The notes: generated by a model from the letters alone, not told the origin. Positions 1 to 9,157 are shown, counted from the first letter of the stretch. The stretch: 64,000 bases of DNA from Carboxylicivirga linearis (GCF_018271995.1 NZ_JAGUCO010000001.1:372001-436000), one strand, 5' to 3'. Numbers and translations: made by a program.

Positions 1-1
1 A

Positions 2-838
2 GCTAACGAGAATGCATTGAAATTAGCTTCATTCAAAACAGGTCGAAGCAAAATAGTTGCATTTGAGAAAGGCTTTCATGGACGAACTTCAGGTGCTGTT
101 GCTATTACCGACAATCCAAAAATTATTGCACCTTTCAATGCTGATCATCAAAAAGAAATTTTATCACTAAATGATTTGGATTCAGTTGAAAAAGTCCTTT
201 CAAAAAAGGATGTGGCAGCTGTAATCATTGAAGGAATTCAAGGTATTGGGGGAATTGTTGTACCTGATGCTGACTTTATGGAAGGATTGGAAAAATTATG
301 TAAGCAATATGGCACCTTATTAATACTAGATGAGATTCAATCTGGATATGGAAGAAGTGGTAAGTTTTTTGCTTTTCAATATACCAACATAAAGCCTGAT
401 ATGGTTACAATGGCCAAGGGTATGGGAAATGGTTTTCCGGTTGGAGGAGTTCTAATTTCACCGGAAATTGAAGCAAGTTATGGCCTTTTAGGTACCACCT
501 TTGGAGGAAATCATCTTGCTTGTGCTGCATCCTTAGCTGTTTTAGAAGTAATAAAAGACGAAAAACTCATTGCAAATAGTTTTAATCAAGGAAAAATATT
601 AAAAGATCAACTTATCAAAATAAATAAGTTTAAGGAAGTTAGAGGAGTTGGATTAATGATTGGGGCTGAACTTAATGATCAGGTTAGCCCTATAAGAATG
701 GGATTGTTAAGAAAAAATCATATTTTTACTGGCGTTTCCGGCACAAATACTATGAGGTTATTACCTCCTCTTACACTACAGGGGAGTCATGTAGACTATT
801 TTATGAGTAGTCTGGGTGAAGCTATGGATAGTGGTTAA
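2..838 (+). CDS. argD: Acetyl/succinylornithine aminotransferase, 5' partial
   Basis: PLP-dependent class III aminotransferase that converts N-acyl-glutamate semialdehyde to N-acyl-ornithine in arginine synthesis. The reading frame is open to the left edge (it starts with Ala-Asn-Glu-Asn-Ala, the conserved element that lies well inside the protein), so about the first quarter is outside the window. Visible are the FEKGFHGRT substrate motif, LILDEIQSGYGRSGK with the PLP-contacting Asp, and MAKGMGNGFP with the Schiff-base Lys. The C-terminus looks complete. In the Bacteroidota pathway the acyl group may be succinyl, as argued from the downstream argF'. The TTG at base 17 is an internal codon, not the start. 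Confidence 0.93.
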   Translation, partial: ANENALKLASFKTGRSKIVAFEKGFHGRTSGAVAITDNPKIIAPFNADHQKEILSLNDLDSVEKVLSKKDVAAVIIEGIQGIGGIVVPDADFMEGLEKLCKQYGTLLILDEIQSGYGRSGKFFAFQYTNIKPDMVTMAKGMGNGFPVGGVLISPEIEASYGLLGTTFGGNHLACAASLAVLEVIKDEKLIANSFNQGKILKDQLIKINKFKEVRGVGLMIGAELNDQVSPIRMGLLRKNHIFTGVSGTNTMRLLPPLTLQGSHVDYFMSSLGEAMDSG

Positions 839-853
839 CTTTATTAAATTGAA

Positions 854-1450
854 ATGATTAAGTCATACTGGAACGAAGAGTGGAAAGAAATACCATTTGA
901 TGAAGGCGCGTTGAAGAAGCGTTATGCAATTTCAAATTACGGAAGAATAATTAGTTTTATTGATAATATTGACGAAGGCGATCAAATAAAAGGAGGTACG
1001 TTACGGGGGTACCCAACTCTTCCATTACGCCCTTACGGTAAATCAAAAACATACTATATTCATAAGCTTGTAGCCGAGCTTTTTATTCCTAATAATTCAG
1101 ATGACAAACAATCTGTAATTCATAAAGATTACAATAAATCAAATAATTACGTTGAAAACCTACAATGGGCTACTAAGAGCGAAATGTTTGCTCATCAGCA
1201 AGGTAATCCATTAGTATTAGAAGCTAGAGAAAAGCAAAAAGGACGTAAAACTCAACAAGGTCATAAATTATCTGCCACTCAGGTGATGCTTTTAAAGAAG
1301 AAGATTTTGGATCCTAATCGAAAAACTCGCCTGAAACTAATAGCTAAGCAATTTGGTATTAGTGAAATGCAGTTGTATAGGATTAAGTCAGGTGAAAACT
1401 GGTCGCATATTGAAGTAGACGTTGAAGAAGGATGTCGCGACAAGGATTAA
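854..1450 (+). CDS. HNH homing-endonuclease-like protein (NUMOD4-HNH-HTH)
   Basis: 198 residues with the order typical of phage and intron-type free-standing homing endonucleases. An N-terminal NUMOD4-like segment (E-W-K-E-I-P ... Y-A-I-S-N-Y-G-R-I, residues 8-33) is followed by an HNH_3 core (residues about 68-107: HKLVAELF, IHKDYNKSNN, VENLQWAT). A C-terminal helix-turn-helix of the NUMOD1 kind (about 150-185, LIAKQFGISEMQLYRI then W-S-H-I) ends the protein. The HNH histidine and both asparagines are present, so it looks intact. It sits in the spacer between argD and proC, same strand, starting 15 bases after argD. No intron or flanking repeat is visible. It may be mobile DNA that has invaded an amino-acid operon; whether it still cuts is unknown. 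Confidence 0.85.
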   Translation: MIKSYWNEEWKEIPFDEGALKKRYAISNYGRIISFIDNIDEGDQIKGGTLRGYPTLPLRPYGKSKTYYIHKLVAELFIPNNSDDKQSVIHKDYNKSNNYVENLQWATKSEMFAHQQGNPLVLEAREKQKGRKTQQGHKLSATQVMLLKKKILDPNRKTRLKLIAKQFGISEMQLYRIKSGENWSHIEVDVEEGCRDKD

Positions 1451-1572
1451 GGTTAACTTAAATTACCCTGATTAATTCATAGCCGATTATTTGGGAGTTT
1501 TGTGTAAATTTATAATCTCTAAAGAGGTTTTCAATTATAAATTAACACTGAGGATTCGCAAATAATCGCAAC

Positions 1573-2376
1573 ATGGAAGTAGCTAAATTAACCATTATTG
1601 GTGGAGGTAACTTAGGTTCTGCAATAGCCAGAGGAATATTAGACAAAGGGTTGTTAAAGCCTTCACAACTAACCATTACAAGACGACGTGTTAAGTTGTT
1701 AGAAAGCTTTGCTGAAAAAGGAGTTGTTATAACAGATGATAATTTGTCTGCAACAACAGGGGCTGATGTCGTTTTTCTGGCCGTAAAGCCTTATCAGATA
1801 GAAGAGGTTATTAAAGAAATTACTTCGAGCTTAACCGATAATACTATAATTATTTCTTTAGCTACTGGTGTTTCTTCGCAAGAAATAGAGCAATACTGTG
1901 GTATGAAATTGCCTATCTTCAGGGCAATGCCCAATACTGCTATTGAGATTGGTGAATCAATGACATGTGTTTCGTCATACAATGCCAATCAAAAACAAGA
2001 AGATACCGTAATAACCCTTTTTAAACAAATGGGACAAGCCTTAATTGTTCCAGAGGAGTTGATGGCTGCGTCAACAGTATTGGCAGCTTGTGGTATAGCC
2101 TATGCAATGCGTTTTATTCGCGCAGCTACACAAGGCGGTATAGAAATTGGCTTTGGTTCTCAACTGGCTTTACAAATTGCTGCACAAACAGTAAAAGGTG
2201 CAGCTGACTTGCTTATTCAGAAAGGAAATCACCCGGAAGACGAAATAGACAAAGTAACTACTCCGCGAGGCGTTACTATTTCAGGATTGAATGAGATGGA
2301 ACATCAAGGTTTTAGTTCATCTCTAATAAAAGGGTTGTTAACATCGTATAATAAGATTGAGAGTAGCAAGAAATAA
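1573..2376 (+). CDS. proC: Pyrroline-5-carboxylate reductase
   Basis: Last step of proline synthesis: reduces 1-pyrroline-5-carboxylate with NAD(P)H. 267 residues, normal family length. The N-terminal Rossmann motif IIGGGNLGSAIARGI, the internal AVKPYQIEEV, and FRAMPNTAIEIGESMT are family hallmarks; the C-terminal helical dimer domain carries TTPRGVTISGLNEME. Its stop codon overlaps the proB start by one base (TAATG), so the two are translationally coupled. It follows the HNH gene after a 122-base spacer in which only an imperfect promoter is seen. Confidence 0.96.
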   Translation: MEVAKLTIIGGGNLGSAIARGILDKGLLKPSQLTITRRRVKLLESFAEKGVVITDDNLSATTGADVVFLAVKPYQIEEVIKEITSSLTDNTIIISLATGVSSQEIEQYCGMKLPIFRAMPNTAIEIGESMTCVSSYNANQKQEDTVITLFKQMGQALIVPEELMAASTVLAACGIAYAMRFIRAATQGGIEIGFGSQLALQIAAQTVKGAADLLIQKGNHPEDEIDKVTTPRGVTISGLNEMEHQGFSSSLIKGLLTSYNKIESSKK

Positions 2377-3479
2377 TGTATTCCAAGCTAACCATAAAAA
2401 TAGGGTCTAATGTTTTAGCCAATAATACCGGTGGATTGAATCATGACAGAGTAAGTCATTTGGTTGATCAGATTGCAGCCTTGCATCATTCGGGTAAGAA
2501 AATTGTATTGGTTTCATCGGGTGCTGTGGCTTCGGCAAGAGGATTGATTCAAATGGATAAGAAACTCGATAGGGTTTCTCAACGCCAGGTTTTATCTTCG
2601 GTAGGACAGGTTAAATTAACCAATATTTATTCCGATTTGTTTGCCAGGCATGGTATTCAAGTGGGTCAGGTATTGGTGACAAAACAAGATTTTAGAACCA
2701 GAGACCATTACTTAAACATGAAGAATTGTGTAAGTGCTCTTTGGCAAAATAATATTTTACCCATTGTAAATGAGAATGATGCTGTTTCGGTAACAGCATT
2801 GATGTTCACTGATAATGATGAGTTGAGTGGAATGATGGCATCAATGATGGGGTGTAAAGGTTTGATTATCCTTTCTAATATAAATGGTATCTACAACGGA
2901 CATCCTGAAGATCCTGAATCGAAAGTAATAAGGCTTATTTCAAAAAAGGATGAAGATTTAGGTAAATATATTTCTACTACCAAGTCTGATTTTGGTAGAG
3001 GAGGTATGCTCACAAAATGTAATATCGCCAAAAAAACAGCAACATCAGGTATTGGTGTTCATATAGCAAACGGTACGCGTGATAATGTGTTGATAGACTT
3101 GTTAAAAGGAGATGATTCGTTGGAACATACTCACTTTGAAGCTTCGGAACCAAAACCGGCCATTAAGCAATGGATGGCGTATTCCGATGGATTTGCAAAA
3201 GCTGAAGTGAAGATTAACGAGGGCGCTTGCAATGCATTGTATGCTCCAAAGGCAAATAGTTTGCTACTGGCCGGAGTGGTATCATTCAACGGTAGCTTTA
3301 AAAAAGGCGATTTGTTGCGAATAAAAAATGAGCAAAACGAAACCATAGGAATAGGAAAAGCAGCCTATGATATTAAGAAGGCTGAAGAGCATTTAAATGA
3401 TAAAAAATATAAACCGCTGGTTCATTACGATTATTTGTATTTGTACCCGGAACTCATTAACGAGACCCAAAAGTCTTAA
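2376..3479 (+). CDS. proB: Glutamate 5-kinase
   Basis: First step of proline synthesis: ATP-dependent phosphorylation of glutamate to glutamyl-5-phosphate. 367 residues with an amino-acid kinase domain (KIGSNVLANN near the start, VSSGAVASA, VNENDAVS, FTDNDELSG, and the GRGGMLTK Mg/ATP loop) followed by a C-terminal PUA domain (from about residue 275), the long form of the enzyme. PUA-containing kinases are usually proline-feedback-inhibited. Start overlaps the proC stop; proA begins three bases after its own stop. Confidence 0.96.
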   Translation: MYSKLTIKIGSNVLANNTGGLNHDRVSHLVDQIAALHHSGKKIVLVSSGAVASARGLIQMDKKLDRVSQRQVLSSVGQVKLTNIYSDLFARHGIQVGQVLVTKQDFRTRDHYLNMKNCVSALWQNNILPIVNENDAVSVTALMFTDNDELSGMMASMMGCKGLIILSNINGIYNGHPEDPESKVIRLISKKDEDLGKYISTTKSDFGRGGMLTKCNIAKKTATSGIGVHIANGTRDNVLIDLLKGDDSLEHTHFEASEPKPAIKQWMAYSDGFAKAEVKINEGACNALYAPKANSLLLAGVVSFNGSFKKGDLLRIKNEQNETIGIGKAAYDIKKAEEHLNDKKYKPLVHYDYLYLYPELINETQKS

Positions 3480-3482
3480 GCT

Positions 3483-4727
3483 ATGTATGAAAATTATTTC
3501 CAAAAGGTAAAAGATGCTGCCCGAAGCATGGCAACATTAGGTGATAAAGAATCTGAAGCAATATTGTTATCCTTGAGTAAGGCTTTGTTGGTGGAAGAAA
3601 CTAATATTCTCAATGCTAATAAGCAGGATCTTGACAGAATGGATCCCAATGATCCGCGTTACGATCGTTTGAAACTGACATCAGAAAGGTTGGAAAATAT
3701 TGCCAGTGATCTGGAGAGTGTGGCTAAATTACCTGTGCCTGTTGGGGAGGTTCTGGAAGAAAAATTATTACCCAATGGTCTTAAGCTCGAGAAGAAGAGA
3801 GTTCCACTTGGTGTTATTGGAATTATATATGAGTCGCGCCCTAATGTTACTGTGGATGTATTTGCACTCTGCCTGCGTTCGGGTAATGCATGTGTTTTAA
3901 AAGGAGGTAGTGATGCTGAATACAGTAATTTGGAACTGGTGAAAGTGATACACAATGTACTTCGTGATCATGGCGTTAACCCTGATATTCTTCAATTGTT
4001 GCCGGCCGATCGTAAGGCAACTGAGGAATTACTGAAGGCCGACGGTTTTGTGGATGTTCTAATTCCCCGTGGATCACAGGGCTTGATAAATCATGTGCGC
4101 GAAAATGCTAGCATTCCTGTAATTGAAACAGGTGCTGGAATAGTACATACCTATTTTGATGAGTTTGCCGATTTAAATATTGGACAAAAGGTTATCTTCA
4201 ATGCAAAAACCAGACGTGTAAGTGTTTGTAATGCTTTGGATTGTTTGGTTCTTCATAAAAGCAGACTGAATGATTTGCCTGTTTTAGTTCATTCAATGGC
4301 AAAAGAAAATGTAGAAATTTTTGCTGATGAATTATCTTACAAAAAGTTAGAAGGACTTTATCCTGATGCTTTATTAAAGAAAGCCACAGAAGAGGATTTT
4401 GGAACTGAATTTCTATCGTATAAAATGTCGATAAAAACAGTTGATAAATTCGATGATGCCTTAGATCATGTATATAAGTTTAGTTCTAAGCATAGTGAGG
4501 CTATTATTTCGCAGGATGAAGGACGGATTCAAAGATATTTGAATGAGGTGGATGCTGCCGTTGTTTACGTAAATACAAGTACGGCATTTACCGATGGAGC
4601 CCAGTTTGGTTTAGGTGCTGAAATTGGTATCAGCACGCAAAAACTTCACGCGCGCGGTCCTATGGCTTTAAAAGAACTAACAAGCTATAAATGGATTGTC
4701 AGAGGAGAAGGACATATAAGAGATTAA
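3483..4727 (+). CDS. proA: Glutamate-5-semialdehyde dehydrogenase (gamma-glutamyl phosphate reductase)
   Basis: Second step of proline synthesis, NADPH-dependent reduction of glutamyl-5-phosphate, usually channelled from ProB. 414 residues, normal length. Family motifs: [39 protein letters not shown] and the catalytic-Cys region [16 protein letters not shown]; the C-terminal [27 protein letters not shown] is characteristic. It is the third gene of the tight proC-proB-proA set. The next gene, argF', starts after a 102-base spacer without a recognisable terminator, so read-through into the arginine genes is likely. Confidence 0.97.
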   Translation: MYENYFQKVKDAARSMATLGDKESEAILLSLSKALLVEETNILNANKQDLDRMDPNDPRYDRLKLTSERLENIASDLESVAKLPVPVGEVLEEKLLPNGLKLEKKRVPLGVIGIIYESRPNVTVDVFALCLRSGNACVLKGGSDAEYSNLELVKVIHNVLRDHGVNPDILQLLPADRKATEELLKADGFVDVLIPRGSQGLINHVRENASIPVIETGAGIVHTYFDEFADLNIGQKVIFNAKTRRVSVCNALDCLVLHKSRLNDLPVLVHSMAKENVEIFADELSYKKLEGLYPDALLKKATEEDFGTEFLSYKMSIKTVDKFDDALDHVYKFSSKHSEAIISQDEGRIQRYLNEVDAAVVYVNTSTAFTDGAQFGLGAEIGISTQKLHARGPMALKELTSYKWIVRGEGHIRD

Positions 4728-4829
4728 ATTATAGTATAAATGTAAAAGTTCCTCAAGGTAGAAAGGTGCGTTTTGTAAATAACTACAGACTACTGCCTTC
4801 TGACTAACGAACTAATTAAAAACACAGGG

Positions 4830-5783
4830 ATGAAACGTTATTTGACTGTTGATGACATAGGAGATTTGAGTCAGGCTTTGAAAGAGGCAGCAGAAGTAAA
4901 GAAAAATCCATATGCATGGGATACATTGGGAAAGAATAAAACCATTGTGTTGATTTTCTTTAATTCAAGTTTGCGAACTCGTTTGAGTACTCAAAAAGCA
5001 GCCATGAATTTGGGAATGAATGTAATTGTACTGGACGTAAATAACGACGGCTGGAAGTTGGAGACTGAGTTTGGCGTTGTGATGGATGGCGATAAACCGG
5101 AACATTTGCGCGAAGCGGTTCCTGTAATCGGAAGATATTGCGATATCATTGCAGTCCGCTCATTTGCTTCTTTTGAAGATAGAGATGCTGATTACGAAGA
5201 ACGAATTCTAAGCCAGTTTATCGATCATGCCGGTGTTCCTGTGATTAGTATGGAAAGCGCAACACGTCATCCGTTGCAGGCATTTGCCGATTTATATACT
5301 ATCGAAGAACATAAATCAAAAGATAAACCTAAGGTTGTTTTAACATGGGCGCCACATCCTCGTGCTTTACCTCAGGCAGTTCCCAACTCTTTTGTTGAAT
5401 GGATGAAAGTAGCTGATGTTGAATTGGTAGTTACGCATCCTAAAGGTTATGAGTTGGCCCCTGAATTCAGCGATGGAGTAACCGTAGAATACGATCAGAA
5501 AAAAGCCTTTGAAGGAGCTGATTTTATTTATGCTAAAAACTGGGCGTCGTATAATGATTACGGAAAAATTTTATCAAAAGATAAGAGCTGGACGGTGGAT
5601 GAAGAAAAAATGGCTCTAACCAATAATGCCAAATTTATGCATTGTTTACCTGTTCGAAGGAATATGATTGTTACAGATGGTGTTATCGATAGCGAAAATA
5701 GTATTGTTGTAGAAGAGGCTGCCAACAGGGTTGTTTCTGCGCAGGTTGTAATCAAAAGAATGCTCGAAAGTTTAAATAAATAG
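4830..5783 (+). CDS. argF': N-succinylornithine (N-acylornithine) carbamoyltransferase
   Basis: Transcarbamylase of the acylated arginine pathway: carbamoyl phosphate plus N-acylornithine gives N-acylcitrulline. 317 residues, the length of the Bacteroides fragilis enzyme. Visible are the carbamoyl-phosphate motif SSLRTR (residues 46-51, replacing STRTR), HPLQAFADL, and HCLPVRR. Residue 90 is Pro in GDKPEHLREAVPV. From what I recall of the family, Pro at this position goes with succinylornithine (B. fragilis), whereas Xanthomonas acetylornithine transcarbamylases have Glu. I therefore favour N-succinylornithine as substrate. argB follows after three bases. Confidence 0.93.
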   Translation: MKRYLTVDDIGDLSQALKEAAEVKKNPYAWDTLGKNKTIVLIFFNSSLRTRLSTQKAAMNLGMNVIVLDVNNDGWKLETEFGVVMDGDKPEHLREAVPVIGRYCDIIAVRSFASFEDRDADYEERILSQFIDHAGVPVISMESATRHPLQAFADLYTIEEHKSKDKPKVVLTWAPHPRALPQAVPNSFVEWMKVADVELVVTHPKGYELAPEFSDGVTVEYDQKKAFEGADFIYAKNWASYNDYGKILSKDKSWTVDEEKMALTNNAKFMHCLPVRRNMIVTDGVIDSENSIVVEEAANRVVSAQVVIKRMLESLNK

Positions 5784-5786
5784 ATA

Positions 5787-6566
5787 ATGCAAGAACGTTT
5801 AACCATAGTAAAGGTAGGCGGTAAAGTGGTTGAGAATCCTGAAACACTTACCTCATTTATTAATGATTTTTCAAATATTGCGGGTAAGAAAATTCTTGTG
5901 CATGGTGGCGGAAGGTCGGCTACTGCAATTTCTGAAGCTTTAGGAATAGAAACTCAAATGGTAGATGGCAGACGCATTACCGATGCTGAAACATTAAAGG
6001 TTGTGGTGATGGTGTATGCAGGGCTGGTGAATAAGAATATTGTTGCTCAGTTGCAATCATTAAATAAATCTGCAGTTGGTTTGTGTGGTGCCGATCTGGA
6101 TGTTGTTAGAGCAAAAAAACGTGAGGTGAAAGATATTGACTATGGTTATGTGGGAGATGTTGTTGGAGTGAATGTTGAGCAGTTACTCGATCTGATTAAC
6201 AATGATGTTGTTCCTGTGGTAGCCCCCATTACACATGATGGGAAAGGGCAATTGTTAAATACCAACGCCGATACCATGGCATCTGAGCTGGCCAAAGCTT
6301 TGGCTATGGATTATAAGGTTCAACTTGCTTTTTGTTTTGAAAAGAAAGGAGTTTTAAAAGATCCGGAGGATGATAATTCAGTGATTGATACTTTAGATAC
6401 CGAGTTGTTTCAGGAGTATAAAGCTGAAGGTATTATTTCTGACGGAATGATTCCAAAATTAGATAATGGATTTGCTGCATTAAAAAGAGGTGTAGATAAG
6501 ATTGTTATCTCAAATACAGATGGATTGAAAAATGGTTTTTCACAAGGAACCAACTTAAAACTATAA
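5787..6566 (+). CDS. argB: N-acyl-glutamate kinase (acetylglutamate kinase)
   Basis: Phosphorylates N-acetyl- (or N-succinyl-) glutamate, the second step of arginine synthesis. 259 residues; amino-acid kinase fold with KVGGKVV at the N-terminus, HGGGRSATAISEALG substrate loop, VDGRRITDAETL, NTNADTMASELAKAL, and a C-terminal GMIPKLDNGFAALKRGV. It lacks the N-terminal extension found in arginine-inhibited hexameric enzymes, so feedback control by arginine is less likely. It is tightly packed between argF' and argE, which suggests one transcript. Confidence 0.95.
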   Translation: MQERLTIVKVGGKVVENPETLTSFINDFSNIAGKKILVHGGGRSATAISEALGIETQMVDGRRITDAETLKVVVMVYAGLVNKNIVAQLQSLNKSAVGLCGADLDVVRAKKREVKDIDYGYVGDVVGVNVEQLLDLINNDVVPVVAPITHDGKGQLLNTNADTMASELAKALAMDYKVQLAFCFEKKGVLKDPEDDNSVIDTLDTELFQEYKAEGIISDGMIPKLDNGFAALKRGVDKIVISNTDGLKNGFSQGTNLKL

Positions 6567-6572
6567 TAGTAT

Positions 6573-7637
6573 ATGACTCTATTAGAACAAAATACAATAG
6601 AGGCTATCGATCTGTTGAAAAAGTTAATTCAGGTTCAATCTTTTAGCAGAGAGGAAGAAGGCGTTTCTGAGATGATGGCTGATTATCTTAGTTCAAAAGG
6701 GCTAAAAGTAAATCGCCAGGGGAATAATGTGTGGTGTTGGGCGCAAAAGTACGATTCTGCAAAACCTACCATACTGTTGAATTCTCATCTCGATACTGTT
6801 AAGCCATCTAAAAAATGGACATACGATCCTTTTCAGGCAACTATTGAAGGTGATAGACTTACTGGATTGGGAAGCAACGATGCAGGAGGACCACTGGTTT
6901 CGTTGATGGCAACTTTTTTAACGTTAAAGGATACTGAACAAAAATACAACCTGGTATTTGCTGCTACGGCAGAGGAAGAAGTGTCAGGGCAAAAAGGGGT
7001 AGCTTCTATTTTAAGTGAGTTAGGTAAGATTGATTTGGGAGTGGTTGGAGAACCTACTCAAATGCATATGGCTGTAGCCGAAAAAGGTTTGATGGTACTC
7101 GATTGTGAGGCTCACGGTAAAACGGGGCATGCTGCGCGTAACGAGGGTGATAATGCATTATACAAAGCATTACCTGATATAGAATGGTTTAAAAATCATC
7201 AGTTCGAAAAAGTATCACCGCATTTGGGTGCTGTAAAAATGACTGTTACTCAAATTCAAAGTGGTAGCCAGCACAATGTGGTACCTGATAGTTGTAGGTT
7301 TGTGGTTGATATCAGGCTAAATGAATGTTATAGCAATAAAGAACTACATCAGATCATTCAGAATAATGTGAAATGTGATGTGATTGCACGATCCTATCGT
7401 TTAAATAGCTCATCCATTTCGATGGATCATCCTTTTGTGAAAAGAGGAATAGAAATGGGAAGAGAATATTATGGTTCTCCTACAACATCCGATCAGGCAG
7501 TAATGGATTTTACAACAATAAAGATGGGACCCGGTGATTCGGCAAGATCACATACTCCGGATGAATACATTCTTTTAAATGAAATTCGTGAAGGAGTTAA
7601 AATATATATTAAATTATTAGACGGATTGATAGTTTAA
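6573..7637 (+). CDS. argE: N-acyl-ornithine/citrulline deacylase, M20 family
   Basis: M20 zinc peptidase-family deacylase, 354 residues. Metal and catalytic motifs are present: NSHLDTVKPS (His and catalytic Asp), LGSNDAGGPL (bridging Asp), AEEEVSGQKG (Glu general base and Glu ligand), and the final His in SARSHTPDEYI. The dimerisation insert follows AEKGLMVLDCEAHGKTGHAA. In the succinyl/acetyl-citrulline route it would remove the acyl group after the transcarbamylase, so its true substrate is probably the acylcitrulline. It starts six bases after argB. Confidence 0.92.
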   Translation: MTLLEQNTIEAIDLLKKLIQVQSFSREEEGVSEMMADYLSSKGLKVNRQGNNVWCWAQKYDSAKPTILLNSHLDTVKPSKKWTYDPFQATIEGDRLTGLGSNDAGGPLVSLMATFLTLKDTEQKYNLVFAATAEEEVSGQKGVASILSELGKIDLGVVGEPTQMHMAVAEKGLMVLDCEAHGKTGHAARNEGDNALYKALPDIEWFKNHQFEKVSPHLGAVKMTVTQIQSGSQHNVVPDSCRFVVDIRLNECYSNKELHQIIQNNVKCDVIARSYRLNSSSISMDHPFVKRGIEMGREYYGSPTTSDQAVMDFTTIKMGPGDSARSHTPDEYILLNEIREGVKIYIKLLDGLIV

Positions 7638-7652
7638 AAGCATTACAAATTA

Positions 7653-7664
7653 TGACAAAAGTCA
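7653..7664. promoter_or_regulatory. Perfect palindrome TGACAAAAGTCA, Fnr/Crp-type box candidate
   Basis: TGAC-AAAA-GTCA has the TGA-N6-TCA symmetry of Fnr/Crp-family sites and lies inside a larger inverted repeat (GCATT at 7640-7644 with AATGC at 7670-7674). It is about 60 bases upstream of the predicted argH transcription start. Related boxes flank the osmC gene at 15556 and 16084. The binding protein is inferred, not shown. Confidence 0.4.
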
Positions 7665-7706
7665 TTAAAAATGCATAATTGATTTTAATTAGTAGAAAAA
7701 AGTGAA

Positions 7707-7714
7707 TATATTTG
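7707..7714 (+). promoter_or_regulatory. argH promoter, -7 element
   Basis: TATATTTG, an exact match to the Bacteroidota TAnnTTTG element. No TTTG is found 19-21 bases upstream, which suits an activator-dependent promoter. Predicted start of transcription is near 7720, exactly where the leader hairpin begins. Confidence 0.6.
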
Positions 7715-7719
7715 ACGAA

Positions 7720-7768
7720 TCGAAATAAATACGCTCTGATTGTTTTCAATCAGTAATGATTATTTCGA
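7720..7768 (+). promoter_or_regulatory. Two-tier stem-loop in the argH leader
   Basis: An outer 9-bp stem (TCGAAATAA at 7720-7728 with TTATTTCGA at 7760-7768) encloses a perfect inner 7-bp stem (CTGATTG 7736-7742, loop TTTT, CAATCAG 7747-7753). There is no U-tract after it, so it is not an intrinsic terminator. It would form at the very 5' end of the argH message and could protect the RNA or control translation. Confidence 0.55.
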
Positions 7769-7809
7769 ACCTCTTCACTTTTTATCTACCTCTTAAATTG
7801 GTATGACTT

Positions 7810-9141
7810 ATGAAGTTATGGGATAAAGGTATTTCGGTAAATAAAAAGATAGAAGAATTCACGGTGGGACGCGATCGTGAATTAGATGTGTTGCTTGCTC
7901 CTTTTGATATAATGGGAACCATTGCACACATTACGATGCTTGAGAGTGTTGGACTGTTAAGTAAATCAGATTTAGATCAATTAATACCTGAATTAAAGGC
8001 ATTATACATCAAATCTGAAAATGGCGAGTTCGAGATTGAAGATGGGATTGAGGATGTACACTCACAAGTAGAACTTTTATTGACACGTAAACTGGGAGAT
8101 ATTGGTAAGAAAGTCCACAGTGGTCGATCAAGAAATGATCAGGTGCTTTTGGATTTGAAGTTATACATCAGACATCGGATACACGATGTGGTTATAGCAG
8201 TTAACAACCTGTTTGATGTTCTTCAGGCAAAAAGTGAAGAGCATAAAGATGTGTTGATTCCTGGCTATACTCATTTGCAAGTGGCTATGCCATCATCATT
8301 TGGATTATGGTTTGGTGCTTTTGCCGAGAGCTTGGTTGATGACTTGCATATGTTGCAGGCAGCATGGAAAACGGCTAATCAGAATCCATTGGGTGCCGCT
8401 GCTGGTTATGGTTCATCTTTTCCGTTAGATCGAAAATTAACAACGCAGTTGTTGGGATTTGACGACTTGAACTATAATGTGGTTTATGCGCAGATGGGAA
8501 GAGGTAAAACTGAACGTACAGTTGCATACGCATTATCATCTATCGCTACAACAGTTGGAAAGCTGGCTATAGATGGTTGTTTATATACAAGTCAGAATTT
8601 TGGCTTCTTAAAATTACCAGATGAGTTAACAACAGGATCGAGCATTATGCCTCACAAAAAAAATCCTGATGTTTTTGAGCTGTTGAGAGCACGCTGTAAT
8701 AGATTGCAAGCATTGCCTGAGAGTATTGGTATGATTACAGCCAATTTGCCAACAGGATATTTCAGAGATTTACAATTGATAAAAGAACAATTTCTTCCTG
8801 CATTTGATGAGTTAATTGATTGTTTAGAAATAGCCACTTTTGCTATTAAAAACATTAAGGTAACTCAGGATGTAATGAAAGATGAAAAATACCAGCTTGC
8901 ATTTAGTGTTGAAGAAGTAAATAAGTTGGTATTACAAGGAGTTCCTTTCAGGGATGCCTATAAGCAAGTAGGCGAGCAAATTCAAAAAGGAGCTTTCAAA
9001 ACGGATTATAAAGTAAAACATACGCACGAAGGTTCCATAGGTAACCTTTGTACCAGTGAGATTAAGAGTAAGAAAGAATTAGTAATAAGTGAATTCAGTT
9101 TCAATGAAGTAGCTAATGCTGTTGAGAAACTGGTACGTTGA
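7810..9141 (+). CDS. argH: Argininosuccinate lyase
   Basis: Final step of arginine synthesis: argininosuccinate to arginine and fumarate. 443 residues of the fumarase/aspartase superfamily. Motifs: VHSQVELLLTRKLGDIGKKVHSGRSRNDQ, TYTHLQ-type element GYTHLQVAMPSSFG, and the signature GSSIMPHKKNPDVFELLRARCN containing the catalytic Ser loop. It is the only arg gene here with its own promoter and a structured leader; citrate synthase follows 16 bases after its stop, so both may share a transcript. argG is not in the window. Confidence 0.96.
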   Translation: MKLWDKGISVNKKIEEFTVGRDRELDVLLAPFDIMGTIAHITMLESVGLLSKSDLDQLIPELKALYIKSENGEFEIEDGIEDVHSQVELLLTRKLGDIGKKVHSGRSRNDQVLLDLKLYIRHRIHDVVIAVNNLFDVLQAKSEEHKDVLIPGYTHLQVAMPSSFGLWFGAFAESLVDDLHMLQAAWKTANQNPLGAAAGYGSSFPLDRKLTTQLLGFDDLNYNVVYAQMGRGKTERTVAYALSSIATTVGKLAIDGCLYTSQNFGFLKLPDELTTGSSIMPHKKNPDVFELLRARCNRLQALPESIGMITANLPTGYFRDLQLIKEQFLPAFDELIDCLEIATFAIKNIKVTQDVMKDEKYQLAFSVEEVNKLVLQGVPFRDAYKQVGEQIQKGAFKTDYKVKHTHEGSIGNLCTSEIKSKKELVISEFSFNEVANAVEKLVR

Positions 9142-9157
9142 AAATAAAACATAGTCT

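Noticed and set aside
1451-1572. Separate promoter for proC
   Set aside because: Only imperfect matches (such as GATTATTTGG near 1485) are present; read-through from argD is equally likely.
3659-3955. Antisense and shifted frames inside proA (also 3700-3900 plus)
   Set aside because: Shadows of the proA reading frame; proA is full length with all motifs.
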